Positions 35,584 to 45,446 of a stretch of DNA of 64,000 bases are shown here, in pieces. The stretch is taken from the NCBI GenBank assembly GCA_937903005.1, contig CALFNR010000210.1:1-64000 (forward strand), written 5' to 3'. The notes under the pieces were generated by a model, which did not search any database, had not been told where the DNA came from, and was given only the letters and a program-made list of their open reading frames with translations. The position numbers and the translations under genes were made by a program. How positions within the stretch are numbered: the stretch's first letter is position 1; every line of letters begins with the position of its first letter. The stretch comes from Clostridium_AI sp002297865 (GTDB taxonomy: Bacteria > Bacillota > Clostridia > Lachnospirales > Lachnospiraceae).

Positions 35584-36939
35584 CTAATTTTTAAAGCTGT
35601 GAATTGGTGCTGGAATTCTTCCTCCACGATTTACGAAATCTTCACATGAAAATTCATTTACTTTCATAACTGGAGCGTATCCTAACAAACCACCAAACTC
35701 AACCATTTCCCCTACTTCTTTACCAATAACCGGAATAATACGAACTGCTGTTGTTTTCTGGTTAACCATACCGATCGCCATCTCATCAGCAATAATACCT
35801 GAAATCGTACTTGCCTTAGTATCTCCCGGAATTGCAATCATATCCAAACCAACGGAGCAGACACAAGTCATTGCTTCTAATTTCTCAATGGTTAAAGCAC
35901 CATCTTTTACGGCATCAATCATACCTTGATCTTCGCTGACTGGAATAAATGCACCACTTAAACCTCCAACATAAGAAGATGCCATAACGCCACCTTTCTT
36001 AACCTGGTCATTCAGCATAGCAAGAGCAGCTGTTGTACCAGGAGCACCAGCTCTTTCTAACCCCATTACCTCAAAGATTTCAGCAATACTGTCTCCGACT
36101 GCTGGAGTTGGTGCCAAAGATAAGTCGATAATACCAAATGGTATACCAAGACGTTTTGATGCTTCTTGTGCAACCAGCTGACCAACACGAGTAATCTTAA
36201 ATGCTGTTTTCTTAATTGTTTCACATAATGTACCGAAGTCTTTTCCACGAACTTCCTCTAATGCTACCTTAACAACACCTGGTCCACTTACACCAACATT
36301 GATAATTGCGTCTGCTTCTGTAACACCGTGGAACGCACCTGCCATAAATGGATTATCATCTGGAGCATTACATAAAATAACTAACTTTGCACATCCTTGA
36401 GAATCTGTAATTCTAGATGTTTCTAATATAATTTCACCTAGAATCTTAACTGCATCCATATCAATACCAGTCTTAGTAGAACCTACATTAACAGAACTAC
36501 AGATAAAATCTGTTTCCTTCATTGCTTGTGGAATACTGCGAATCAGTAATTCATCGCTTTTGGTCATTCCCTTACTAACCAAAGCGGAATATCCACCGAT
36601 GAAGTTTACTCCAACTTCTTTTGCTGCACGATCCAATGTTTTCGCAATCGTCACATAATCTTCTGGTGTCTTACATGCTGCTGCACCAACTAACGAGACT
36701 GGTGTAATGGATATTCTTTTATTTACAATCGGAATGCCATAATCTCTTTCAATTTCTTTTCCTGTTTTTACAAGGTCTTTTGCAACTGTGGTGATTTTGT
36801 TGTAAATTTTCTCATTTAACTTCTCTAAATTATCGTCTGCACAATCTAGTAAACTGATACCTAATGTAATAGTTCTGACATCTAAGTTCATCTGCTCGAT
36901 CATGCTGTTAGTTTCTAATACTTCATTAATATTAATCAT
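35584..36939 (-). CDS. PFL family protein (DUF711/UPF0210)
   Basis: A 451-residue member of the UPF0210 family, structurally related to the pyruvate-formate-lyase fold but of unknown activity. Typical segments include NLDVRTITLGISLLDC, VNKRISITPVSLVGAA, NVGVSGPGVVKVAL, IPFGIIDLSLAPTPAVGDS, GAPGTTAALAMLNDQVKKGG and AIPGDTKASTISGIIADE. It directly follows an ACT-domain gene (45 bases), the usual partner, so the ACT protein may sense an amino acid for it. GGGAGG precedes the ATG. Confidence 0.93.
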   Translation of the reverse strand: MININEVLETNSMIEQMNLDVRTITLGISLLDCADDNLEKLNEKIYNKITTVAKDLVKTGKEIERDYGIPIVNKRISITPVSLVGAAACKTPEDYVTIAKTLDRAAKEVGVNFIGGYSALVSKGMTKSDELLIRSIPQAMKETDFICSSVNVGSTKTGIDMDAVKILGEIILETSRITDSQGCAKLVILCNAPDDNPFMAGAFHGVTEADAIINVGVSGPGVVKVALEEVRGKDFGTLCETIKKTAFKITRVGQLVAQEASKRLGIPFGIIDLSLAPTPAVGDSIAEIFEVMGLERAGAPGTTAALAMLNDQVKKGGVMASSYVGGLSGAFIPVSEDQGMIDAVKDGALTIEKLEAMTCVCSVGLDMIAIPGDTKASTISGIIADEMAIGMVNQKTTAVRIIPVIGKEVGEMVEFGGLLGYAPVMKVNEFSCEDFVNRGGRIPAPIHSFKN

Positions 36940-36984
36940 TCTCTAACATCCTCCCTTTATGCGAGCACTTCCAACCAAGCCTAA

Positions 36985-37257
36985 TTATATACGGTGCATT
37001 TTATCAAAAATGTCCTCTCGTTGCATTTTTATATCACAGCTTAACTCTTGTCCAATCTGCTCTAATTCTTCTGCGATTACGGAAAAATCTTTTAAAGACT
37101 CATTGGTATCTGCAATCATCATCATATTAAAGAACCCTTGTACAATAGTCTGGGAAATATCTAAAATGTTAATGTTGTTGTTAGCGAGGTAGGTACACAC
37201 CTTTGCAATAATACCAACACTGTCTTTTCCTACTACTGTAATTACTGTTTTTTTCAT
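36985..37257 (-). CDS. ACT domain protein (UPF0237)
   Basis: A 90-residue single ACT domain: KTVITVVGKDSVGIIAKVCTYLANNNINILDISQ, then a second strand-helix unit FNMMMIADTNESLKDFSVIAEELEQIGQEL. ACT domains bind small ligands, mostly amino acids. This UPF0237 type is almost always next to a PFL (UPF0210) gene, as here. GGAGGG precedes the ATG by eight bases. Confidence 0.94.
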   Translation of the reverse strand: MKKTVITVVGKDSVGIIAKVCTYLANNNINILDISQTIVQGFFNMMMIADTNESLKDFSVIAEELEQIGQELSCDIKMQREDIFDKMHRI

Positions 37258-37279
37258 AATAAACCCTCCTATTTATTCT

Positions 37280-38071
37280 TTAACATCTGCAGAAAGCAGA
37301 TGGTTCTTCCCTATTGGCTACTTCAATCTTCACCTGCTTGTATGGACTATCAAATTGCTCCAGTTCATATTTCACAGTCTCAAACGCTAAATCGGGATAA
37401 TTATTTTCTTTACTCAAATGCCCCAAGAAAATATGTTTCAATTTATCATGTAATAAACGATTAATCAGTCTGCCACAATTATCATTGGACAGATGTCCTA
37501 AATCGCCTAGTATTCTTCGTTTTAACACATAAGGATATGCTCCAACCTGAAGCATATTAATATCATGATTTGCTTCTAACAAAAGAAGCTCTGAACCTTC
37601 CAGATTTTCCACAATATAATCATTATAGTTTCCAAGGTCTGTTGCAATCCCTACTTTATGATTATCATGTTCAAATGTATATGCTACTGGGTTCGCCGCA
37701 TCGTGAGGAATTGAGAATGGATTCACCTTAATATCCTGTATTTCAAAAGACTGATTTGGTTCAATCACATGAAATAAAGAAGGATCAATTTTTCCCAAAC
37801 TCTTTATGCGATTCATAGCACTAAATGTTTCGGCAGTTGCGAATATTGGCATTTTATATCTTCTAGCCATAACTCCAATCCCCTGAACGTGATCTGAATG
37901 CTCATGTGTAACAAGAATCCCATTTAATGACTCAGGATTAATATCAATTTGTGTCAAACCACCTTCAATTCTTTTGCAACTGATTCCCGCATCAACCAAA
38001 AGCTTCGTGTTATCATTTCCTACGTAAATACAATTGCCACTGCTTCCGCTGGCTATACTGCATAATTCCAT
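37280..38071 (-). CDS. MBL-fold metallo-hydrolase (YycJ/WalJ-like)
   Basis: A 263-residue metallo-beta-lactamase-fold hydrolase. The hallmark H-x-H-x-D-H is in ILVTHEHSDHVQG near residue 56, with further ligands in SIPHDAANP, ATDLGNYNDY and HIFLGHLSKENN. The start MELCSIASGSSGNCIYVG is typical for the YycJ/WalJ group, which in Bacillus lies beside the WalRK cell-wall system; that system is not seen here. A phosphodiesterase or nuclease role is possible. It ends 22 bases before the ACT gene. Confidence 0.9.
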   Translation of the reverse strand: MELCSIASGSSGNCIYVGNDNTKLLVDAGISCKRIEGGLTQIDINPESLNGILVTHEHSDHVQGIGVMARRYKMPIFATAETFSAMNRIKSLGKIDPSLFHVIEPNQSFEIQDIKVNPFSIPHDAANPVAYTFEHDNHKVGIATDLGNYNDYIVENLEGSELLLLEANHDINMLQVGAYPYVLKRRILGDLGHLSNDNCGRLINRLLHDKLKHIFLGHLSKENNYPDLAFETVKYELEQFDSPYKQVKIEVANREEPSAFCRC

Positions 38072-38163
38072 TCGTTTTCCCCTTTTCCAGCAATGTTTTC
38101 ATAAAATCTTTCCCATTATAACACAACCTATTCAATTAATCTATACCCCTACTTGTAACACAT

Positions 38164-38212
38164 AAAAAAAGTGCCTGCTTTTGGCACAAAAAAAGCAAGC
38201 AGTCTGCTTGCT
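38164..38212 (-). terminator. Two tandem terminators behind the GGDEF gene
   Basis: On the minus strand the first hairpin, AGCAAGCA/TGCTTGCT, is followed by a T tract. A second hairpin, GTGCC/GGCAC, with its own T tract follows at once. The end of the diguanylate cyclase transcript is therefore insulated twice from the MBL gene. Confidence 0.85.
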
Positions 38213-38216
38213 ATTT

Positions 38217-39920
38217 TTATTCAAGTGATACTTCTTTTCTAATTTCATCACTATCAATAGTAATCTGATTACGACCATGCTGCTTTGAGTAATACATAGA
38301 CCAGTCAGCACGATTGAGCAATTCTCTTGGGTCCTTACATGTTTTTGGAAATGAAGTAAATCCGACACTTACATTAACCTTAACTTTCTTTCCATGATGT
38401 TCAATTCCAAGTTCTTTCACCCGATGATGAAGTTCTTCCACAGCAGGATACGCCTCTTCTAATCCCTTATTCGGGAAAATAATTACGAATTCCTCTCCAC
38501 CATATCTAGAAACGATACCGTCATTTTCATCTGCAATATTCTTGGCAAGACTTGCGATAGTACGAATAACTAAATCTCCAAACAAATGTCCATATGTATC
38601 ATTAATTTTCTTAAATAAGTCAATATCAATTAATGCTACCGATAATGGCGTTCTATTATTAATGGATTCATACATGTATTCATTAAATAATTTGGTCAAA
38701 TGGCGACGGTTATAAATACCTGTTAATCCATCTAGAATCGCCATAGACTGCATTTCCTGATATAGATTAGCATTGTTTAATGCAATTAAGAACTGCGCAA
38801 CGATACCTTCAAAGAAATCTACATTATCTACAAAATACTCCCTTTTCTTCGTTCCTACGAAAAGTAATCCTATCTGTTGTTCTTGCTTAATTAACGGAAC
38901 AAGAAGAATAGAACTAACCGATGCACATGTTATAAATTCATATTTTTCCGGGTCTACCTCATTGTCAACAAGTACCTTTGCATTATCCATAATTTCTTCA
39001 AAGCAGTTGTTTTCGATACAATCACTTAGGTGTTCTTTAAATTCATCACTCAAAGTACTTTGTACTTTATATGTAATATTTTTATTGTTCGATGTTCCTG
39101 GCTTTAATACGATTGCACAAACATCTACTCCTATACGATTTACAAAAGATTCTGTAATAAGAGTCATAAGCTTGCTAATCTCTAGGGAAGAGGATATGTA
39201 TTTCAATATATCATTTTGTATCTGCATTTCTTCATTCACATTATTGATTTTCTCATAAGCAGTCTGTAATTCTATCTTCTGAACTCCCAGAAGTTCATTG
39301 GTGCTCTTTACTTTTTGCTGGTGAATTCTAAGTTCTTCATTGGTTTCATTAATTCGCTCAATTAATCGTGTTTGTGCGAACAGCTTACGATCATTTTCAC
39401 CAATTACCAGAGCAATCAGCTCTGTAATAAGCCAGGTAAAAAGCATATACAAAATCAAAATGCAAACCATTTCAAAATTACTCATCCAGTCCATCGTCCG
39501 ATTTAATAATGCAATCGCTATGGCTCCGCATATTACTGGACACCAAATTAAGATAAGATAAACTTTCCGCACGAAACTTTCACTAAAATCTAATGTAAAA
39601 TAGAATTCAACATCATATAGTAAAACACATAAAATGCCCATTCCAAAGGCATAAATATTATCAGCCAAAATAACAAATGTGACTACCATACATATGTATA
39701 AATATTTTAACACCATCAAAGCTTTAAGACGAACTGGCGTCGTCTTAACTACGATATTTTCAGTAATTAAAAGCGCCAGCATCCCCAAAGCCGGTTGCAA
39801 ACAGTTATAGCTTGTTACTGTTGAAGCATAGTGGAAGTTAAAACAGACAAGAATTACTGTTAACATCTTATGAAAGTCGATAAATTTTTTTTGAAGTAAT
39901 AGAACCTGATCGTAATCCAA
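38217..39920 (-). CDS. Membrane GAF-GGDEF diguanylate cyclase
   Basis: About 567 residues: five or six membrane spans (~20-170), a short coiled coil (NETNEELRIHQQKVKSTNELL), a GAF-like sensor domain (~235-380) and a GGDEF domain (~400-555). The active-site loop reads SRYGGEEFVII, an intact GGEEF, so c-di-GMP synthesis is expected. No RxxD inhibitory site precedes it. The best start is a TTG ten bases after GGGAGG, only five bases beyond the stop of the FtsA-like gene. A second TTG upstream lies inside that gene. It is co-transcribed with the FtsA-like protein. Confidence 0.88.
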   Translation of the reverse strand: MDYDQVLLLQKKFIDFHKMLTVILVCFNFHYASTVTSYNCLQPALGMLALLITENIVVKTTPVRLKALMVLKYLYICMVVTFVILADNIYAFGMGILCVLLYDVEFYFTLDFSESFVRKVYLILIWCPVICGAIAIALLNRTMDWMSNFEMVCILILYMLFTWLITELIALVIGENDRKLFAQTRLIERINETNEELRIHQQKVKSTNELLGVQKIELQTAYEKINNVNEEMQIQNDILKYISSSLEISKLMTLITESFVNRIGVDVCAIVLKPGTSNNKNITYKVQSTLSDEFKEHLSDCIENNCFEEIMDNAKVLVDNEVDPEKYEFITCASVSSILLVPLIKQEQQIGLLFVGTKKREYFVDNVDFFEGIVAQFLIALNNANLYQEMQSMAILDGLTGIYNRRHLTKLFNEYMYESINNRTPLSVALIDIDLFKKINDTYGHLFGDLVIRTIASLAKNIADENDGIVSRYGGEEFVIIFPNKGLEEAYPAVEELHHRVKELGIEHHGKKVKVNVSVGFTSFPKTCKDPRELLNRADWSMYYSKQHGRNQITIDSDEIRKEVSLE

Positions 39921-39925
39921 GATTA

Positions 39926-41965
39926 TTATTCCTCCCAATACATGTCTATAATATCGTTATCTGATAGACTTGTAGTAAAATCCGCTACCTTTTCATTCAC
40001 TTTTGTTATTAGATGTGAAGTTGTTGCTTTACTCATATCAAAAGGATATACATCCAAAATATCAACCAGAATATAGGATTGTTTTCCTTTCAGTACAGCC
40101 TTTTCACCATTTATCGTTAATGTAATTTCAGTTTCTAATGTTTTATCTTCTGCAACCTCCATAGTTGGGGTATTTTGTATTAATCCTTCATCCTTATTGG
40201 ATGCTTCTGTCGATTTCAGTATATATCGAATTGAGAAATTTTCATACACCTTATCGTTTAAAGTTGCCCATTCATTATTTACATAAATCTCTTCGACAGC
40301 CTCTAAATCCATAAAGGTAAGAACCTGTTCAAGCGTATAATAATTAAGAATTTCTAAGTGGTCTCCATCTTGTATCTGATAATATCCCGATACTAATTCA
40401 CCATTTGCCATGATAAATTTTGGGCATTCCACCATTTTCCCATTGAATTGAAATGAAATTGTTTCTTTAAATTCAGGAAGGCTGCGTACATCCATTGTCG
40501 CATCATTTCCCTTTGTGGAAGATACAATTTCGATTTTATCGTTCTGTTCAATCTGAGTTGATATACCAACTTGCTTACCATTAAGCTTAACAATTGCGGA
40601 CTCTCCTGCTTGCCCTCTGACCATTCTCTTCTCTTCACCTACATAATAAGAGAGTTCCTTTCCTCTCTGAGGAAACAATTGTTCATTCGGAAAACCAATT
40701 TGAACTGCTACATCAGCAATTGTCATATGATTATTGTCATATAGCTTAACCCGCTCTCCATTTACCTGAATAAATATAAAATTATTCTTCTGTTCATAAA
40801 AATTTAAACAGATACCAATTGGAGTAACAAGGGTTGAATCCTTTTTCACATCATCTTCGAAATACTCAACATCTTGTAACACTTCCTGACCACGAAGTGC
40901 AACTCTCTCAGTCGGAATGTCAAGATACTCTGCAAGCAAATTAACAAACCCCGGTAGCTTGCCACCACCTCCTACAACAAATACGGCACTGACACTTTTT
41001 CCACCATTTAGTTCTATTAACTTATCTGCAACACTTTTCGTTATCATTTTCACAGTCTCAGAAACGTTGTCTATAACATCTTTTGCTTCCACTTGATGTG
41101 AAATACCTAAAATGTCATTGTAAGACACCGTCTTTTCGCTTAGACATGCCATCTTAATCTGTTCTGCTGTATCAAAATCAACCAGATATGTTTTTGCAAT
41201 CTGTTCTGTAATCTCGTCACCAGCAAATGGAATCATACCATAAGCTATAATACTTCCATCCTTTGTAATTGATATATCCGATGTACCTGCACCCACATCT
41301 AAAAGTGCAATATTCAACAAACGAAATTTTTCTGGTATTGCAACATTAATTGCAGCGATAGGCTCTAAGGTCAAATTAGCTACGAACAATCCTGCTTTTT
41401 CTACTGCAGCATACAAACCGTCAATTACTTCCTCTGGTAAAAAAGTAGCAATTAATTCTGTTCCAGCCTTCAATGCTTTGTGTCCTAATAGACTTGAAAT
41501 TGCGAAATCATTGAGAAAATACCGAATTACAGAATAACCTACACAATAAAACTTTAAATCTTCTTCTTTCGTTTCTTCTCTCAAAGCATCATAAGCCTTT
41601 TCCACTCCGAGAAGATTGATTGACTGCACATGTTCGTCTTCTATCACTGTATCTGTTCCAAACTCATAATCTGCTCGGACTGTAACAGTTTTAAGCATAC
41701 GACCAGCTGCTGCAATACAGACATCAGTTAATGGCCTGCCTATTCTATGTTCCAACTCATTCTTAATCTCTGTTATTGTTTCTGAAACTTTAATGATATC
41801 ATGAATTTGCCCATCCAACATAGCTCTAGTTTCATGAAAACGAGAAACCTGTGCTACAACCTTAAACACTTTACCATCTTTATAACCAACTGTACCAACA
41901 ATACTTCTAGTACCTATGTCGAGTCCAAAAACCAAGTGTTCAGGATATTTTATATTACTTGGCAT
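39926..41965 (-). CDS. FtsA-like actin-fold protein with C-terminal beta-grasp-like modules
   Basis: A 679-residue protein with an FtsA/SHS2-type actin ATPase domain in residues ~1-350: HLVFGLDIGTRSIVGTVG, the SHS2-like DVCIAAAGRML, LLDVGAGTSDISI and FVVGGGGKLPG. It has no amphipathic membrane-targeting tail like true FtsA. The last ~330 residues contain repeated V/F/I-N-G-E/K starts (near 400, 505 and 622) and DGD/ND-x-I-E/D endings (near 480, 535 and 670), resembling beta-grasp/ThiS-like modules. It lies between coaE and the GGDEF gene. A role in division or envelope assembly is inferred only from the actin fold. Confidence 0.8.
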   Translation of the reverse strand: MPSNIKYPEHLVFGLDIGTRSIVGTVGYKDGKVFKVVAQVSRFHETRAMLDGQIHDIIKVSETITEIKNELEHRIGRPLTDVCIAAAGRMLKTVTVRADYEFGTDTVIEDEHVQSINLLGVEKAYDALREETKEEDLKFYCVGYSVIRYFLNDFAISSLLGHKALKAGTELIATFLPEEVIDGLYAAVEKAGLFVANLTLEPIAAINVAIPEKFRLLNIALLDVGAGTSDISITKDGSIIAYGMIPFAGDEITEQIAKTYLVDFDTAEQIKMACLSEKTVSYNDILGISHQVEAKDVIDNVSETVKMITKSVADKLIELNGGKSVSAVFVVGGGGKLPGFVNLLAEYLDIPTERVALRGQEVLQDVEYFEDDVKKDSTLVTPIGICLNFYEQKNNFIFIQVNGERVKLYDNNHMTIADVAVQIGFPNEQLFPQRGKELSYYVGEEKRMVRGQAGESAIVKLNGKQVGISTQIEQNDKIEIVSSTKGNDATMDVRSLPEFKETISFQFNGKMVECPKFIMANGELVSGYYQIQDGDHLEILNYYTLEQVLTFMDLEAVEEIYVNNEWATLNDKVYENFSIRYILKSTEASNKDEGLIQNTPTMEVAEDKTLETEITLTINGEKAVLKGKQSYILVDILDVYPFDMSKATTSHLITKVNEKVADFTTSLSDNDIIDMYWEE

Positions 41966-42054
41966 CTAGATTCCCCCATTTTTTCTGTCAATTGTAATAT
42001 TATTGAATAATATTGTTATTATATAACAGAGTTATTATAACATATCATTTCCAT

Positions 42055-42642
42055 CTAAACTAGTAGTATTTTCAACTGTGAAAATATTTTTTCAAGATCT
42101 CCATCATTTACCAAAACCACAGAACATTGCTGTTCAAACTGTTCTTCCCTTTTTTGATTTGCCATGATTGCTTCTATTTTCGCATCGGAGTATCCCCTGG
42201 ATTCCTTAAGCCTTCGTACTCTTTCATCAAAAGGCGCACTAACATACCAGAATTCATCACAGATATCTCCATATCCACACTCTAATATAATGGCAGATTC
42301 TATGAAAACATAGTCCTTATCACTTGCTTTTTTCATATTTTCAATCTCATTTCTAATATACTCTTTTACTTTAGGATGTATGATACCATTTAGTGTAGAT
42401 AATTGTACATCATCTGCAAAAACGACAGCTGCTATCCCTTTTCTGTCTAATTGTCCATTTTCATCTACAACCGAATCACCAAAAGCTGCTACAATTTCAT
42501 TGTAACAGCTCTGGCCAGGCCGCATTAACAGAGCTCCAATGTCATCTGCAATTAAAACAGCTGCATTGAATTTTTCTTTTATCATGTTGGCAACTGTGGA
42601 TTTTCCACATCCAACTCCGCCAGTTAATCCAATTATTTTCAT
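42055..42642 (-). CDS. coaE: Dephospho-CoA kinase
   Basis: Phosphorylates the 3'-OH of dephospho-CoA, the last step of coenzyme A synthesis. The P-loop GLTGGVGCGKSTVANMI is at the N-terminus, ADDIGALLMRPGQSCY follows, and the lid carries a typical RLKESRGYSDAKIEAIMANQ segment. The 195-residue length is standard. It follows polA by 45 bases, which matches the polA-coaE order common in Firmicutes. An AAGG site precedes the ATG. Confidence 0.95.
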   Translation of the reverse strand: MKIIGLTGGVGCGKSTVANMIKEKFNAAVLIADDIGALLMRPGQSCYNEIVAAFGDSVVDENGQLDRKGIAAVVFADDVQLSTLNGIIHPKVKEYIRNEIENMKKASDKDYVFIESAIILECGYGDICDEFWYVSAPFDERVRRLKESRGYSDAKIEAIMANQKREEQFEQQCSVVLVNDGDLEKIFSQLKILLV

Positions 42643-42687
42643 ACCCTAACCTTCCCTAGTCTTTCTCTACAATAATATATTAATGTA

Positions 42688-45432
42688 TTAGTGTGCTTCG
42701 AACCAGTTATCTCCTTGTTCAACTTCTACTTCTAATGGAACATTCATATTCGCTGCATGAAACATTTCATCATGAAGAATTTTTCTAACTGCCTCGATTT
42801 CATCTTTATGCGTTTCCACTAAAAGTTCATCGTGAACCTGTAAGATAAGCTGTGATTTCATTTTTAAATTTTTAAGTTTTTCGTTAACACGTACCATTGC
42901 AATTTTAATAATATCAGCTGCTGTTCCCTGAATAGGAGAATTCATTGCAATACGTTCCCCTGCTGCTCGTTGCATAAAATTAGATGCCTTCAATTCTGGA
43001 ACTGGTCGAATACGATGATACATGGTTTCCACATACCCTTTCTCTTTACCAAACTCTATGGAACTATCCATAAATTCTTTAATCTTTGGATACGTTGCAA
43101 AATATTTGTGAATGTATTCATCTGCTTCCTTTTTAGAAATATTCAAATTCTGGCTTAGTCCAAACGCCGTACTTCCATATACGATCCCAAAGTTAACTGC
43201 TTTTGCATTACTTCTGTCTCTTGCAGTCACTTCTTCAAAAGGAATGTGAAATACTTGAGACGCTGTTATTCTATGAATATCTTGGCCTTCACGATATGCT
43301 TGGATTAATGTTTCATCTCCTGACATATGTGCGAGCACACGTAGTTCAATTTGTGAGTAATCGGCATCTAAGAATACATATCCAGCTTTTGGCACAAATA
43401 CCTTACGGATTTCTTTTCCTAATTCCATACGGATCGGTATATTCTGAAGGTTTGGCTCAGTGCTGCTGATTCTTCCTGTTGCTGTAATAGTCTGATTAAA
43501 CTTGCCATGAATACGTCCATCTTCCTTAATATAAGCTGCAAGACCATCTGCATAGGTAGATTTTAGTTTTGTAAGCTGGCGATATTCAAGAATTTTATCT
43601 ACTACAGGATGCTCACAGCGTAGCTTCTCTAAAATATCTGCCGATGTGGAATATCCAGTTTTCGTCTTTTTGGCAAATGGCATATTCATCTTTTCGAACA
43701 AAATGACACCGAGCTGTTTTGGAGAGTTGATATTAAATTTCTCCCCTGCCATTTCGTAAATTTCACTTTCTAATAAAACAATTCTCTCTCCAAGTTTACG
43801 TCCATATTCTGTAAGCTCGTCCTTATTTACATGAACCCCACGAACTTCCATATCGTATAACGTAGTAATAAGCGGCAATTCAATATCATAATACAACGAC
43901 GTCATATTTTCCTTTTCCAGTTTTTCTGTCAAATCATGATAAGCCATCATTGGAATGTATGCGTTATAACAAGCATATTTTAAAAATTCCTCTTTCTTCT
44001 CCACTGCTGCTTCTAAATCTGCTTTTCCAAAATAGTCCGCAAATGATGGAATCGTTAAAGATGCGTAGTCTCTCGCAATATCATCACATGCATAAGTATC
44101 TTTTAATGGATTTAACAGATACGCGGCAACTTTACAATCGAAAAACGGATCGTGCTCTTCATTACCAAAGCTGTCATTCGGAATATGAAACAACATTTCT
44201 TTTAAATCAAGCACAGATACGACTCCTTGCATAGATAGCTTAGAAAGTTCTTTGTTAATATCCTCACTTGTTATTTCGTCCTCTGTGGAAATGTAACACG
44301 TTTTAACACCACCTTTTCCCTCAAAAGAAAGTGCCACACCATAGATGCTCTCTTGTGTTTTTTCTTCCAATCCAGCAAAAGAAAACTGACCATCTTCTGC
44401 TACAGACAATTTCTTATCATCATTCTTCTTAAATACCTGAAATCCTAGAACGAAGTCCTTCTTCTCTTGGTATGTCGCTAACTCGTCCCATACTGTCTTA
44501 GCAGCTTTTGCTTTTACAATCTTAACGAATGTATTTTCCACGTTTTCATTAGAAGAGACCACGTCACAGTCAAATCTTTTCAGAATACTTTTGAATTCCA
44601 ACTCTTTCATTTTCTGAAAAGCTTCTTCGTTATAGATATTTTCAATCTTGCTTTTCTCTATATCATAGTCAAGTTCACAATCTGTCTTGATCGTTGCAAG
44701 GACCTTACTCATTTTTGCTAACTCAATGTTATTGCGAAGGGCCTCTTTGGCACGGTTCGGTTTTATTTCTTCGATATGGTCATATGCATTTTCCATAGTT
44801 TTAAATGTATCTAATATCTTTAAAGCTGTTTTTTCGCCGATTCCCGGAACGCCTGGAATATTATCCGCAGTGTCTCCCATAAGTGCTTTCATCTCAACAA
44901 CTTGCCAAGGTTCTATTCCCAATGTTTCGACTACATCTTTTGTATTGTAGTCTTCAATTTCCGTTCCCGTCCGTTTTGTCTTTGGAATACGAACTTTAAT
45001 GTGATCACTGGCTAACTGAAGCAAGTCTCTATCGCCTGAAACAACTGAAACTTCTAATCCTTCTGCCTCACTTCTTTTTGCAAGAGTTCCTAATATATCG
45101 TCTGCCTCATACCCTGCTTTTTCTACGATATGAATATTCATCGCCTTAAGAACTTCTTTCATAAGTGGAACCTGTTCCTTTAGTTCCTCTGGCATTCCTT
45201 TTCTTGTCCCTTTATACTCTGGAAACATCTCATGCCGAAAAGTAGGATGCTTTACATCAAATGCAACAGTCAAATAATCCGCCTTTTCTTCGTCTAGAAG
45301 CTTAAACAAAATATTTAAAAAACCATATACAGCATTCGTATGAAGTCCTTTTGAATTGGTTAACTCTGGTATTCCATAAAATGCTCTGTTTAAAATACTG
45401 TGTCCATCAATTAAAACAATTTTTTTACTCAT
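42688..45432 (-). CDS. polA: DNA polymerase I
   Basis: A 914-residue repair polymerase. The N-terminal 5'-3' exonuclease (MSKKIVLIDGHSILNRAFYG ... GDRDLLQLASDHI, DNIPGVPGIGEKTA) spans residues ~1-290. The middle 3'-5' exonuclease-like region lacks the D-x-E proofreading motif (YGVALSFEG), as in many Clostridia and Bacilli. The polymerase domain is intact, with DYSQIELRVLAHMSGD, RSNAKAVNFGIVYG and QVHDELLVE. The start is the ATG five bases after GGAG; an upstream 18-codon extension lies in a preceding gene. Confidence 0.97.
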   Translation of the reverse strand: MSKKIVLIDGHSILNRAFYGIPELTNSKGLHTNAVYGFLNILFKLLDEEKADYLTVAFDVKHPTFRHEMFPEYKGTRKGMPEELKEQVPLMKEVLKAMNIHIVEKAGYEADDILGTLAKRSEAEGLEVSVVSGDRDLLQLASDHIKVRIPKTKRTGTEIEDYNTKDVVETLGIEPWQVVEMKALMGDTADNIPGVPGIGEKTALKILDTFKTMENAYDHIEEIKPNRAKEALRNNIELAKMSKVLATIKTDCELDYDIEKSKIENIYNEEAFQKMKELEFKSILKRFDCDVVSSNENVENTFVKIVKAKAAKTVWDELATYQEKKDFVLGFQVFKKNDDKKLSVAEDGQFSFAGLEEKTQESIYGVALSFEGKGGVKTCYISTEDEITSEDINKELSKLSMQGVVSVLDLKEMLFHIPNDSFGNEEHDPFFDCKVAAYLLNPLKDTYACDDIARDYASLTIPSFADYFGKADLEAAVEKKEEFLKYACYNAYIPMMAYHDLTEKLEKENMTSLYYDIELPLITTLYDMEVRGVHVNKDELTEYGRKLGERIVLLESEIYEMAGEKFNINSPKQLGVILFEKMNMPFAKKTKTGYSTSADILEKLRCEHPVVDKILEYRQLTKLKSTYADGLAAYIKEDGRIHGKFNQTITATGRISSTEPNLQNIPIRMELGKEIRKVFVPKAGYVFLDADYSQIELRVLAHMSGDETLIQAYREGQDIHRITASQVFHIPFEEVTARDRSNAKAVNFGIVYGSTAFGLSQNLNISKKEADEYIHKYFATYPKIKEFMDSSIEFGKEKGYVETMYHRIRPVPELKASNFMQRAAGERIAMNSPIQGTAADIIKIAMVRVNEKLKNLKMKSQLILQVHDELLVETHKDEIEAVRKILHDEMFHAANMNVPLEVEVEQGDNWFEAH

Positions 45433-45446
45433 ATTATCTCCAATCT

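Noticed and set aside
40393..40638. 81-codon minus-strand ORF inside the FtsA-like gene
   Set aside because: Alternative frame of a well-supported long gene, no ribosome site.
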